Shown in pieces: positions 11,031-20,520 of a stretch of DNA of 64,000 bases. The notes beneath the pieces are model-generated. The model was not told the origin of the DNA. It worked only from the letters and a program-made list of their open reading frames with translations, and searched no databases. Where the stretch lies: positions 10,106,001 to 10,170,000 of the forward strand of contig AP026548.1 of NCBI GenBank assembly GCA_026075535.2, in the 5' to 3' direction. The stretch comes from Tricholoma matsutake. Taxonomy: Eukaryota; Basidiomycota; Agaricomycetes; Agaricales; Tricholomataceae. The translations under genes and the position numbers were made by a program. The first letter of the stretch is position 1. Each line of letters begins with the position of its first letter.

Positions 11031-11457
11031 TGTAAGGGGACTAGGGGGGTGCCCTGTGTGTTTTTCCTATTTTTTTATGTTCATCCTATATTTTTCCCCA
11101 CCTCGTTTCCTTCTATTCTTCATTTTCTATGATTTCTCCGGATTTTATTATTAATTTTCCCTTGCTATCATGTTTGTACATGTTGACACTTTTATATTTA
11201 GAGGCGGAGTACCCCTTCCGACACATACCCCTTGGTATGATGTCATTTGGCGGCCTTGATCCGCCTATCTCCGCCTTTTTCTATTTTTAGGTTATATTTG
11301 ATTTTTGTCGTCTTCACATATACTGGGCATCAGCAAGGGGATCCTTAGAGTTTTCTCTTCGGATTTCCCTTTGCTAGGTGTGTCCCCAATGCCTGTACTA
11401 TGTAGTATAATTTTAACTTCGGATTTCCCTTTGCTAGAGGCTTAGGTTGCCCTTATA
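11031..11457 (+). repeat. 5' LTR of element 1
   Basis: The LTR runs from TGTAAGGGGACTAG to CCCTTATA, about 427 bp. It contains two copies of TTCGGATTTCCCTTTGCTAG 60 bp apart near its 3' end. Differences from the 3' LTR are few and mostly transitions, several at CpG. No obvious tRNA-complementary primer site beginning TGG follows it. Confidence 0.93.
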
Positions 11458-11587
11458 GTAGAAAACTCTCCCCTAAGGCCCGAAAATCGCGAACGCGCTG
11501 CCCAAGATAGGCAGGTACGGACTGGACGACGCTTCCCAAAGCTCCACACAGTCCCTACACACTGTTCCAGATAATCTTGCCTTTATT

Positions 11588-12720
11588 ATGCCGCCATTTT
11601 CGCCAAACGCGCTCCCTAGCGACATGGATGCATCAGAACGCTTCGATGTGCTTGAAAGCGACATTTCCGGAATGCACGCGCAAATCGACTCGCTTAAATC
11701 TACGGTTGAAAACTTTGTTAGGACCCTCCAGGCTAACCCTACAACCAATAGTTCCCCCTTTATGACTCCAAGCGCACCCAACAACGACATTTTGCCAAAC
11801 ACGTCGTGCCCAGATCAAACTGTCCCCCCCCGCCGAATTTAATGGTGCACGTGCGCAGGGACGTGCATTCCTTAATTCCTGTGAGTTATACATTAGTCTC
11901 CAGTCGCATCAATTCGTCGATGAGGCTGCAAAAATTTATTGGGCCTTCACATACATGAAATCTGAACGCGCCTATCTCTATGTGGACCGTATCCTACGTC
12001 AAACTAAAGAACTCAGTTCTCTACCTTTCTCCACTTGGGGTGACTTTCGAGCTGAGTTTGTACGCCACTTCTGCCCCCTCAATGAATGCCACCGAGCAGT
12101 GACATGACTTGAGTCATCCACTTACCACCAGGGATGTCGATCCATGGACAATTATATCGATGAGTTCAAGGATTTGGTGGACATGGCAGTATATGGGAGT
12201 GGGTTACCAGTGGTGGTGAAGTTCCGACGGGGGTTCAACTGAGAAATTCAGGACCAGATTGCACAGATGTTGGAAGGGCGCCCAGCAGACGATGATATCC
12301 TTGCTTGGTATGAAGCTGCTTCACTCTGTGATGAGAACCAACTCACAAATGCGGCATTTAATGCTGCATTTCGTGCTCCAACTACCACTCATACACCCTA
12401 CACCTTCAATCGAAGCCTCCCCCGCCCTAACCCCATTCCTGTTCGTCAAACTCCCACACCAGCCGTCAATGTCCCAGTACCAATGGATCTTGATGCAGCC
12501 CGCAGCCGTGCACGTAAGTTGGATCTCTGCTACCGTTGTGGGGAACCTGGACACAGGGCTGGAGCGTGTCCCCATCGTCAGGATATCCGCATGCTCACCC
12601 CCGAGGGATGAGACAAACTCCTGCAAGATTTGTTGGCGCTTGTAGATGTTGAGGAAGCGAAGGATCAAGTTGCAGAGGAGATTAAGTTGGAAGTTGTAGA
12701 GGAGCAGGATTTTCCTATTC
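11588..12720 (+). pseudogene. gag: gag of Gypsy element 1 with internal stops
   Basis: Gag forms the particle that packages element RNA. Visible parts: an N-terminal helix-forming segment (MDASERFDVLESDISG), a proline run, a capsid-like region with FSTWGDFRAEF, and the zinc knuckle CYRCGEPGHRAGAC. Compared with element 3 there is a net 11-nt deletion near 11803-11806 that shifts frame. TGA stops replace arginine-type codons at AVT-TGA-LES (12105), N-TGA-EIQ (12240) and EG-TGA-DK (12609). Elements 2 and 3 keep a sense codon at one or more of these sites, so the copies decayed independently. Confidence 0.85.
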
Positions 12721-12930
12721 GCAGTGAGTGCATTGTACGCCCTCACTGCCTGTCCATAACCGCTTTGAAGTCTTGTCAGTTGAATCCCCGGAGAATGAAT
12801 CCATTTCTGTGACTGCTCCCCTCTCTGACCCTTCGAAGTTGGCTAAAGACGTACCTGCTCTCCCATCTCTCCTTCTACTCCACGTCCCAAATTTAAATCA
12901 TGGGAATGTAAACTACCACGCAAGTATATT

Positions 12931-15900
12931 GTGGCATCCACTCCCTCTGCACACTCCTTAAACCTAGCCATCGAACTGCAGACGACCGACACTGGACAGA
13001 TACTCGGTGTCTCTGCGCTCCTGGACTCTGGTGTGACTGGTCTCTTCATCGATTCCCATCTGGTACAACAACATCACCTAAATACTCGCTCACTCTCATG
13101 TCTGATACCTGTATATAACGTGGATGGATCCCCAAATGAAGCTGGTGCCATCCAAGAGGTTGCAGACCTGGTTCTCCATTACAAAGATCATAGTGAGCAT
13201 GCCCTTTTTGCTGTCACTCAATTAGGAAAGCAAAAGGTGATTTTGGGATATCCATGGCATCGAGACCATAACCCAGAGGTCGACTGGCGTACTGGGGAGG
13301 TTACCATGAGCCGATGTCCATCCTGCTGTTGGACGTGTTTCACAGAAGCCAGGCAAGAACGTCGTGGACAGAAGGCAGCAATACGATGTACTCAGAAGTG
13401 TCATGCTGGACCCCTGCCTATACCTGAAGTGCAATTGGAAGGGGTTCCTGATCTCATGCCGGACTCGGATGATGATGATGAGGACCCAGAGGAAGTGGAG
13501 GAGGGTGATTGGATCTTCTACACTGCGATTTGCTCATCGCATGAGGTGTGTGCCACATCAAACATATCCCAACACCTTGCCGAGGCCTTCCACAAAAACA
13601 ATGCTGCTAAATCCTCTACTAACTCCTTACTCCCTCATCTCCATGAGTTTGAAGACGTGTTCTCCAAGGAGTCATTCGACTCTCTTCCTGTGCGTAAGCC
13701 ATGGGATCACGCGATTGAACTCACCCCCAGCGCAACCCCTTCATCCTGCAAGGTCTATCCTCTCTCTCTGGAAGAACAACGGCAGCTTGACCAGTTCATC
13801 GACAAGCACCTGGCCTCTGGACGTATTCAACCATTGAAGTCACCCATGGCCTCTCCCTTTTTCTTTGTCAAGAAGAAGGATGGCTCACTTCGACCGGTTC
13901 AAGACTACAGAAGGCTCAACAACATCACAGTCAAAAATCGCTACCCACTACCCCTCATCTCCGAACTCATAAACCAGCTCCGTGGAGCCCGATACTTCAC
14001 CAAGCTCGATGTCTGTTGGGGCTATAATAATGTGAGGATAAAGGAGGGAGATGAGTGGAAGGCAGCTTTTCGTACCAACCATGGTCTTTTTGAACTGCTT
14101 GTCATGTTCTTTGGCCTTACTAATAGCCCTGCCACCTTTCAGACCATGATGAACGACATCTTCCATGACCTCATCCTCGAAGGTGTTGTCTGCATCTATC
14201 TCAACGACATCCTCATCTTTACTTGCACAGTTGAAGAGCACCATCGCATCACGCGCCTCATCCTAGAGCAACTTCGACGGTACAAACTCTACCTTCATCA
14301 GGACAAATGCGAGTTTGAAAGGACCAAGATCAAGTACCTCGGTCTGATTATCTCGGAGGGTCAAGTGGAGATGGATCCTATCAAGGTAAATGGGGTCACA
14401 GCTTGGCCGACGCCCACGAACAAGAAGGAGGTGCAGTCTTTCCTGGGCTTCATCAATTTCTATCGGCGTTTTATCAAGGATTTCTCACATCATGCACGAC
14501 CACTGTTTGACTTGACAGGAAAGGAGGCATGGAGGTGGGATAATGCACAACAGGAGGCATTCGAAAAGCTTAAGGAGATGGTCACTTCCGCTCTGATCCT
14601 TACCTTTGCTGACGATTTGCATCCTTTTCATGTAGAAGCCGACAGTTCTGACTTTGCGACGGGTGCCGTGTTGTCTCAGCAGTCTCCGGAGGACCAGAAG
14701 TGGCATCCTGTTGCATTCTACTCCAAAAGCCTTAGTGCTGTAGAGCGAAACTACGAGATCCATGACAAGGAGATGTTGGCGATAATGCGTGCGCTTGAGG
14801 AGTGGCGACACTTCCTCGAGGGTGCCCAACACAAGGTGGAAATTTGGACGGATCACAAGAACCTTGAGTACTTCATGATGGCCAAGAAATTGAACCATTG
14901 TCAAGCTCGTTGGTCCCTGTATCTATCTAGATTTGACTTCTCCTTGCACCACCGTCCAGGTCACAGCATGGGGAAGACCAATGCCCTATCCCGACGTGCA
15001 GACCATGGGGATGGCAGCAGTGACAACCAAAACATTGTGCTGTTGCAGCCAGACCTGTTCACCATTCGGGCACTGGAAGGCATCGCACCCCAGGGAGAGG
15101 AGCGGGACATCCTATGTGACATTCATCGCGCAAACCATAGCGGTTTACATGAGGATGTTGTCGCCCGAGCTGTTAAAGAACTGAGGAAGGGATCAACCCT
15201 TTCCTTACATGCGGCAGAGTGGGCTGAAAAGGAGGACTTGTTGTATTGCAGGGATCGCATCTATGTTCCCAATGACCCAGACCTTTGTCGGCGCATCATA
15301 TCCCAACACCATGACTCACAGATTGCTGGCCACCCCGGATGCTGGAAGACCTTGGAGCTCACCTCACGGAACTATTGGTGGCCACAAATGTCATGGCTCA
15401 TTGGTCAGTATTGTCGCACTTGTGACCTTTGCTTATGCACCAAGGTTCCTCGTCACAAGCCTATTGGTGAGCTACACCCTCTTCCTGTTCCAGAGAGTTG
15501 TTGGGATGTCGTCAGCATCGACTTTGTGGTGGAATTGCCAGAGTCAAATGGGTTTGATGCGGTGATGTGCACAGTTGACTCAGTGGGAAAATGCGCTCAC
15601 TTCATTCCCACTCACACCACTGTCAGTGCCCTAGGTGCCGCTCGACTCTACCTCCACCACGTGTGGAAATTACATGGACTTCCTGGTGCCTTCCTCTCGG
15701 ATCATGGCCCTCAGTTCATGGCAGAGTTCACTCATGAGCTGTACCAACTCCTGGGGATCAAACTCCTCGCTTCAACCACTTATCACCCACAAACTGATGG
15801 CCAGACGGAGCGAGTCAACCAGGAACTGGAGCAGTACATCCGCCTCTTTGTCAATGAATGCCAGGACGATTGGGATGATCTCCTTCCTTTGGCCGAGTTC

Positions 15901-16629
15901 AGATACAACAACCATGTCCATGCTTCCACTCAACAGACCCCTTTCCTATTAGACACTGGACGACATCCACGCATGGGATTTGAACCTCGCCAAACTCCCT
16001 CACACATTGAGACAGTGAATGAGTTCACAGAATGCATGAGGGATAGCTTGGAGGAGGCAAGGGCAGCCTTAGCAAAGGCAAAGGACGACATGGCACGATT
16101 TTACAACCAACGCCACTCCCCAACCCCTCAGTACAAGGTTGGTGATCGAGTTTATCTTGACTCCAGTGACGTCTCCACTACACATCCATCCAAGAAACTC
16201 ACTCATCGCTTCTTGGGACCTTTCCCCATTGTCAAGTGCGTTGGAACACATGCCTATCGTCTACGCCTCCCAGCCTCCATGTCCAGACTCCATCCCATCT
16301 TCCATGTCGTCAAATTGCTTCCAGCTCCCCCAGATCCATTCCCGGGACGCCATTCACACCCACCACCACCACCTACAGTGATCGAGGGAGAACCCCAATA
16401 TGAAGTCGAGTCAATCTTGGACAGCTGTTTGCATCGAGGAAAGCTCCAGTATTTGGTACATTGGAAGGGTTATGGGTATGAGGAGAACTCATGGGTCGAA
16501 GAGTCTGATGTAAATGCCCCTCGGTTAATCAAGGAATTCCACCGACGGCACACTGCTGCACCGCGTCGCATTCAAGTCATGGACTTTGGTTGTATACGAT
16601 TTCGAATGCATCGGGGCGATGCATCTTAG
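12931..16629 (+). CDS. pol: pol of Gypsy element 1: open 1232-aa frame with altered RT active site
   Basis: The polyprotein runs protease, reverse transcriptase, RNase H, integrase, chromodomain. The protease triad DSG is at residues 32-34. RT residues 423-426 read YLND where elements 2 and 3 have YLDD, so the first catalytic Asp is Asn. RNase H starts at VEADSSDF and has the TDHKNLEYF strand. Integrase has an H2C2 finger (HHDSQIAGHPG to CRTCDLC) and D864, D924, E960, giving the D,D35E spacing. The chromodomain begins at residue 1157 (YEVESILD) and includes VHWKGYGYEENSW; such domains steer integration to modified histones. The frame was once longer: a lost C near 12866 separates it from upstream codons. 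ATG 12931 is the first in-frame Met. Confidence 0.92.
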   Translation: MASTPSAHSLNLAIELQTTDTGQILGVSALLDSGVTGLFIDSHLVQQHHLNTRSLSCLIPVYNVDGSPNEAGAIQEVADLVLHYKDHSEHALFAVTQLGKQKVILGYPWHRDHNPEVDWRTGEVTMSRCPSCCWTCFTEARQERRGQKAAIRCTQKCHAGPLPIPEVQLEGVPDLMPDSDDDDEDPEEVEEGDWIFYTAICSSHEVCATSNISQHLAEAFHKNNAAKSSTNSLLPHLHEFEDVFSKESFDSLPVRKPWDHAIELTPSATPSSCKVYPLSLEEQRQLDQFIDKHLASGRIQPLKSPMASPFFFVKKKDGSLRPVQDYRRLNNITVKNRYPLPLISELINQLRGARYFTKLDVCWGYNNVRIKEGDEWKAAFRTNHGLFELLVMFFGLTNSPATFQTMMNDIFHDLILEGVVCIYLNDILIFTCTVEEHHRITRLILEQLRRYKLYLHQDKCEFERTKIKYLGLIISEGQVEMDPIKVNGVTAWPTPTNKKEVQSFLGFINFYRRFIKDFSHHARPLFDLTGKEAWRWDNAQQEAFEKLKEMVTSALILTFADDLHPFHVEADSSDFATGAVLSQQSPEDQKWHPVAFYSKSLSAVERNYEIHDKEMLAIMRALEEWRHFLEGAQHKVEIWTDHKNLEYFMMAKKLNHCQARWSLYLSRFDFSLHHRPGHSMGKTNALSRRADHGDGSSDNQNIVLLQPDLFTIRALEGIAPQGEERDILCDIHRANHSGLHEDVVARAVKELRKGSTLSLHAAEWAEKEDLLYCRDRIYVPNDPDLCRRIISQHHDSQIAGHPGCWKTLELTSRNYWWPQMSWLIGQYCRTCDLCLCTKVPRHKPIGELHPLPVPESCWDVVSIDFVVELPESNGFDAVMCTVDSVGKCAHFIPTHTTVSALGAARLYLHHVWKLHGLPGAFLSDHGPQFMAEFTHELYQLLGIKLLASTTYHPQTDGQTERVNQELEQYIRLFVNECQDDWDDLLPLAEFRYNNHVHASTQQTPFLLDTGRHPRMGFEPRQTPSHIETVNEFTECMRDSLEEARAALAKAKDDMARFYNQRHSPTPQYKVGDRVYLDSSDVSTTHPSKKLTHRFLGPFPIVKCVGTHAYRLRLPASMSRLHPIFHVVKLLPAPPDPFPGRHSHPPPPPTVIEGEPQYEVESILDSCLHRGKLQYLVHWKGYGYEENSWVEESDVNAPRLIKEFHRRHTAAPRRIQVMDFGCIRFRMHRGDAS

Positions 16630-16640
16630 AGAGGGGGTAA
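16628..16640 (+). other. Polypurine tract of element 1
   Basis: A purine run (AGAGAGGGGGTAA) lies between the pol stop codon and the 3' LTR, where plus-strand DNA synthesis of retroelements is primed. The same tract precedes the 3' LTR in element 3 and in the 4.0-kb fragment. Confidence 0.8.
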
Positions 16641-17066
16641 TGTAAGGGGACTAGGGGGGTGCCTTGTGTGTTTTTCCTATTTTTTATGTTCGTCCTATAT
16701 TTTTCCCCACCTCATTTCCTTCTATTCTTCATTTTCTATGATATTTCCGGATTTTATTACTAATTTTCCCTTGCTATCATGTTTGTACATGTTGACACTT
16801 TTATATTTAGAGGCGGAGTACCCCTTCCGACACATACCCCTTGGTATGATGTCATTCGGCGGCCTGGATCCGCCTATCTCTGCCTTTTTCTATATTTAGG
16901 TTATATTTGATTTTTGTCGTCTTCACATATACTGGGCATCAGCAAGGGGATCCTTAGAGTTTTCTCTTCGGATTTCCCTTTGCTAGGTGTGTCCCCAATG
17001 CCTGTATTATGTAGTATAATTTTAACTTCAGATTTCCCTTTGCTAGAGGCTTAGGTTGCCCTTATA
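16641..17066 (+). repeat. 3' LTR of element 1
   Basis: The 426-bp LTR starts TGTAAGGGGACTAG and ends CCCTTATA, followed directly by the GGCAC duplication. It keeps both copies of the 20-bp internal repeat. Confidence 0.93.
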
Positions 17067-18022
17067 GGCACACTCCAGCCATATGTCCAGTTTCCCCACA
17101 GCGGTAGCAGAGGTTTAACCTGCGTGTGCGGCTACTGGCTGCATCATCATCCATTGGTACCGGAACATTGATGGCCGGTGCAGGAGTTTGACAGATGGGA
17201 ATAGGGTTGCATTGGGGAAGGGTTTGATTGAAGATGTGGGATGTAGGAGTGGTAGTTGGAGCCCAGAATGCAGCATTGAATGCTGCATTTGTGAGTTGGT
17301 TCTCATCACAGAGGGAAGCAGCTTCATACCAAGCATAGATATCATCGTCCGCCGGACATCCTTCCAACATCTGGGCAATCTGGTCCTGAATCTCCCGGTT
17401 GAGGCCTCGTCGGAACTTCACCACCACTGGTAGCCCACCCCCATATCCTGCCATGTCCACCAAGTCCTTAAACTTATCGATATAATCGTCCATGGATCGA
17501 TGTGCCTGGTGGTATGAGGATGACTCAAGTCGTGTCACTGCTCGGTGGCACTCATTGAGGGGACAAAAGTGGCATACAAACTCTGCTAGAAAGTCACCCC
17601 AAGTGGAGAAAGGTAGAGAACCGAGTTCTTTAGTTTGACGTAGGATACGGTCCACATAGAGATAGGCGCATTCAGATTTCATGTATGTGAAGGCCCAATA
17701 AATTTTTGCAGCTTCATCAATGAATTGATACGACTGGAGACTGATATACAACTCACAGGAGTTAAGGAATGCATGTCCTTGTGCACACACACCATTAAAT
17801 TCGGCGGGGGGGGGATGGTTTGATCTGGGTGCGCTCCTTGGGTGCGTTTGGCGACATGTCATTGTTGGGCACACTTGGAGTCGTAATGGGGGAAATATTA
17901 GTCGTGGAGCTGGTCTGAAGTGTTCTGATGAAGTTTTCAATCATAGATTTAAGTGAATCAATTTGTGCGCGTATTCCGGTAATGTTGCTTTCAAGCGCGT
18001 CAAGGCGCTCTGATGCATCCAT
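17062..18022 (-). pseudogene. gag: gag of Gypsy element 2 (N-terminal part to zinc knuckle)
   Basis: From the minus-strand 5' side, 18022 starts MDASERLDALESNITG with a heptad-like helix. A capsid-like region then runs in a second frame to CYRCGETGHMAGVC, a CX2CX4HX4C RNA-binding knuckle. The two frames meet at a run of nine C (plus-strand G 17806-17814); elements 1 and 3 have eight, which keeps the frame. Apart from that slip the capsid part has no stops and retains arginine codons that are TGA in elements 1 and 3. The rest of gag resumes beyond element 1, at 11025 and below (MLTPKGQDE). Confidence 0.88.
17067..17071. repeat. Right target-site duplication of element 1 (GGCAC)
   Basis: Matches 11026-11030. 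On the minus strand it lies directly after the codons for the last Cys of the element 2 zinc knuckle, fixing the insertion point inside gag. Confidence 0.93.
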
Positions 18023-18188
18023 AGCGCTAGGGGGTGCGTTTGGCGAAAATGGCGGCGTAATAAAGGCGAGACTATCTGGAACGGTGTGTAGGGACTCTGT
18101 GGAGCTTTGGGAAGCATCGTCCAGTCCATACCTGTCTATCTTGGGCAGTGTGTTTGCAATTTTTGGGCCTTAGGGGAGAGTTTTCTAC

Positions 18189-18611
18189 TATAAGGGCAAC
18201 CTCAGCCTCTAGCAAAGGGAAATCCGAAGTTAAAATTATGCTACATAATACAGGGATTGGGGGCGCACCTAGCAAAGGGAAATCCGAAGAGAAAACTCTA
18301 AAGATCCCTTTGCCAGTGCCCAGTATATGTGAAAACTGCAAAAATCAAATAATAACTAAAAATAGAAAAGGCAGAGATAGGCTGATCAAGGCCACCACAT
18401 GATGTAATACCAAGGGGTAGATGTTGGAAAGGTACTCCATCTCTAAATATAAAACTGTCAACATGCACAAATGTGATAGAAAGGGAAATTAGTAATAAAA
18501 TAAGGGAAAAATCATAGAAAATGAAGAATAGAAGGAAACAAGGCGAGAAAAAATATAAGACAAACGTAAAAAATAGGAGAAACATGTGGGACACCCTCTA
18601 GTCCCCTCACA
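18189..18611 (-). repeat. 5' LTR of element 2 (long form)
   Basis: The 423-bp LTR begins (minus strand) TGTGAGGGGACTAGAGGG and ends CCTTATA. It has both copies of the internal 20-bp repeat, unlike its partner at 6597-6959. Confidence 0.88.
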
Positions 18612-19020
18612 CACATGTAGCCATGGCAGTAGTGCACATAGCAGAGTCCATAGCAGAGCCATGCCAGAGTCCGGCATTCCCTTAGTGGTCATGTGACCTC
18701 GTAGATAGGGGCATCATTGTTGTGGTTGAAAATTTTTCATGTATCACATGATATTACATAAGCTGACATATATATATGGCTGAGCTCAAATCTATCTTTC
18801 TTTGGAACACTCCCATGCCCCGTTTAGTTTTCTGTTCATTTTATCTTTATTTTTCTCTTTCATTTATCATATTTTCTATTGACTTCTAATTGTGACCTTA
18901 TCCCTGCACTCTTTATCTCTTTATCTCTCCTTCTTCATTCTTAACAATTCCCTCAACAACCTAGGTCCTTTTATGGGTAATCATCTTTATTGCTTCTCTT
19001 TTTGAAACACTCAACTTTCA
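18612..19020. other. AT-rich stretch without a gene; promoter- or LTR-like
   Basis: No coding frame is visible. A TATA-like run (CATATATATATGG, near 18767) is followed by a long pyrimidine-rich segment and an AACAATTCCCTCAACA end near 18960. It could be an old LTR or simply the promoter of the short zinc-finger fragment that follows. No second copy was found in the window. Confidence 0.3.
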
Positions 19021-19030
19021 TAACAGTGCC

Positions 19031-19413
19031 ATGTCTTCAAGTGGCAAGCAAGCTTCACAGCCTGTTATTAAAACTCACAGATATCACCCATTCAAAGACA
19101 CTGTTGCAAGTTCTCAACCTATTTCTCCATCTCATCTGTGGAGCATCAGGTTCCATCAGGTTCCTCTGGGCTCTCAGCCTTGGCCTCTCATCCAATCCTG
19201 GATTATTTTGGCTATCAGTTTCACAAAATCCACCGTATCTTAATCTGTGTTGCCTGCGAGTTTGCAGTTATCCCTGGCAGTGCTCTGGGGCATGCAAATA
19301 GCCAGCATAATATCTCTTCAACACAGGATGAGAAAGTGCACTGGAATAATCTCATCACCAAATTGAACGTTGGAGCCATGCAGTCTCTCAGGGTCTCGTC
19401 TGCTACTAGATGA
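19031..19413 (+). pseudogene. Fragment of a DUF3505-like zinc-finger protein
   Basis: The frame 19138-19413 reads ILDYFGYQFHKIHRILICVA, then CEFAVIPGSALGHANSQH. The CxxC...H...H spacing matches the N-terminal zinc-finger segment of the helicase gene at 48976-49407 (IIVCLQCKYI...HEHVVKYH) and fungal DUF3505-type proteins as I remember them. A second frame at 19031 (MSSSGKQASQPV) supplies a short leader. Stops follow directly after 19413 and no further domains appear, so this is a truncated relative. Confidence 0.55.
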
Positions 19414-19719
19414 GATAGTTCAGACAGGGCTCGCGTCTACTACTAGACATGAGTCGGAAAGGATGCAGACAAGCAAACCCCTGTCCAAAGACATACTTGG
19501 AGTGCACAATAAAACTTTTTTTATTAACAACACCAAGTCTAGCTAGTGACATGTATGCTTGTGTTGTGGACTAAATAGATGCTTGACATCTTTGCACTTC
19601 ATGGAATCCTTTTTTTGTTTCACAAGCTTCTTCAAATGGTTTGTCAAGTCATTGGGTGAGACCTGTAAGATAATGTGGCATTCTTCATGAGAGAGTCCAA
19701 GATAAGCAGTCAAAACATG

Positions 19720-20520
19720 TCATGCATCACTGGTATTCAGTCCTGACAATGTTGTTGTTGTCTGAGGTTTCAGGATATGTGAAGCTTCCATCTGTAAACT
19801 GGAAATAACCTGTTGCTCTGTTGGAGTTGCTGATGGACTGTGAGGTGTGGAAGAGGATGGAAACAGTAGAGGTGTTAGAGATCGCCTGCGTGTTGGGGTT
19901 CTTGGTGACTTTTCAGGAGAGTCATCCTGATTATCTTCATCGGGTTGTTCATTGAGCAGAGACTGATACCCAGGGTTGATTTGGTCCTCTGACTCTGGTG
20001 CTTGTTTATCACTTTCATCATCCTTTGCTTGGTCTCTTTCACACCTCAGCCGACTGATAACATCCTTTTGCTTATTGTGACCATTTAATTTTTTTTGTGG
20101 TTTTACTGGTATGTATGCCTCCTCCTCCTCCTCCTCCTCCTCTTCTTCTTCCTCATCATTGTTGTTGTTGTCTGCCACCTGCTTCTCCAACTCAAGCTGG
20201 TCTATTTCTTCATCAGGAGCATTTGAATTATGAAGTGAAGTAATGGATGGTGCTTCATTGTCTGGTTGCTTTTCAAATAAGCCAGCATTGTCATCATCAG
20301 TTCCTGGCACTTGGAAGTCTCCAAGTTCCACTGGTCTCTTGGCAGCAGCATTGTTATCATCTCCACTGCTGTCTTCACTGTCACTGTCACTTTCATCATC
20401 ACTTTTACTGTCAGTTTCACATGTTGCACAATGTGGACATGTGGGCAATAAGGCTTGCAGCTCATGGTCGGAGTTGGACTCCATGTACTGGGTGTGGATG
20501 GCGTTTAAGATAACTTGGTA
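19720..20520 (-). CDS. Acidic, low-complexity protein segment, probably 3' part of the adjacent gene
   Basis: The open frame reads NGKPFYQVILNAIHTQYMES, then a CPHCATC pair, long Ser/Asp-rich tracts, a run of about 12 Glu encoded by a GAG/GAA microsatellite (plus strand near 20118-20152), and a Ser/Pro-rich tail ending at 19720. It follows directly, in another frame, the end of the five-exon gene on the same strand. No GT-AG pair that joins them was found, so it may be a downstream exon with an unresolved splice or a separate gene. Acidic disordered tails of this sort are common in nuclear proteins. Function unknown. Confidence 0.5.
   Translation of the reverse strand, partial: YQVILNAIHTQYMESNSDHELQALLPTCPHCATCETDSKSDDESDSDSEDSSGDDNNAAAKRPVELGDFQVPGTDDDNAGLFEKQPDNEAPSITSLHNSNAPDEEIDQLELEKQVADNNNNDEEEEEEEEEEEEAYIPVKPQKKLNGHNKQKDVISRLRCERDQAKDDESDKQAPESEDQINPGYQSLLNEQPDEDNQDDSPEKSPRTPTRRRSLTPLLFPSSSTPHSPSATPTEQQVISSLQMEASHILKPQTTTTLSGLNTSDA

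Larger units (their letters stand above)
11031..17066 (+). mobile_element. Gypsy element 1, full length, nested in element 2
   Basis: This complete chromovirus-type Ty3/Gypsy copy of about 6.04 kb has two long LTRs that are nearly identical, a gag broken by stops, a 1232-codon open pol, a polypurine tract and perfect GGCAC flanks. It is the youngest insertion of this nest because element 2 is interrupted by it. It is probably not autonomous: gag is broken and the reverse transcriptase active site is altered. Confidence 0.93.
6597..18611 (-). mobile_element. Gypsy element 2, split by element 1
   Basis: This minus-strand chromodomain Ty3/Gypsy element has its 5' LTR at 18189-18611, gag at 18022-17062, pol at 11025-6971 and 3' LTR at 6959-6597. 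Without the 11031-17066 insertion and the duplicated 5 bp its length is about 6.0 kb. The interruption lies exactly after the gag zinc knuckle. The outer flanks (TTAAC on the left, CACAT on the right) do not form a target duplication, so the site has decayed or an end was rearranged. Confidence 0.88.

Noticed and set aside
13948..14244. Minus-strand open frames within Gypsy pol regions
   Set aside because: They are antisense shadows of RT and RNase H codons and appear identically in elements 1, 2 and 3.
6592..18616. Target duplication around element 2
   Set aside because: The outer flanks TTAAC and CACAT do not match, even allowing one change.
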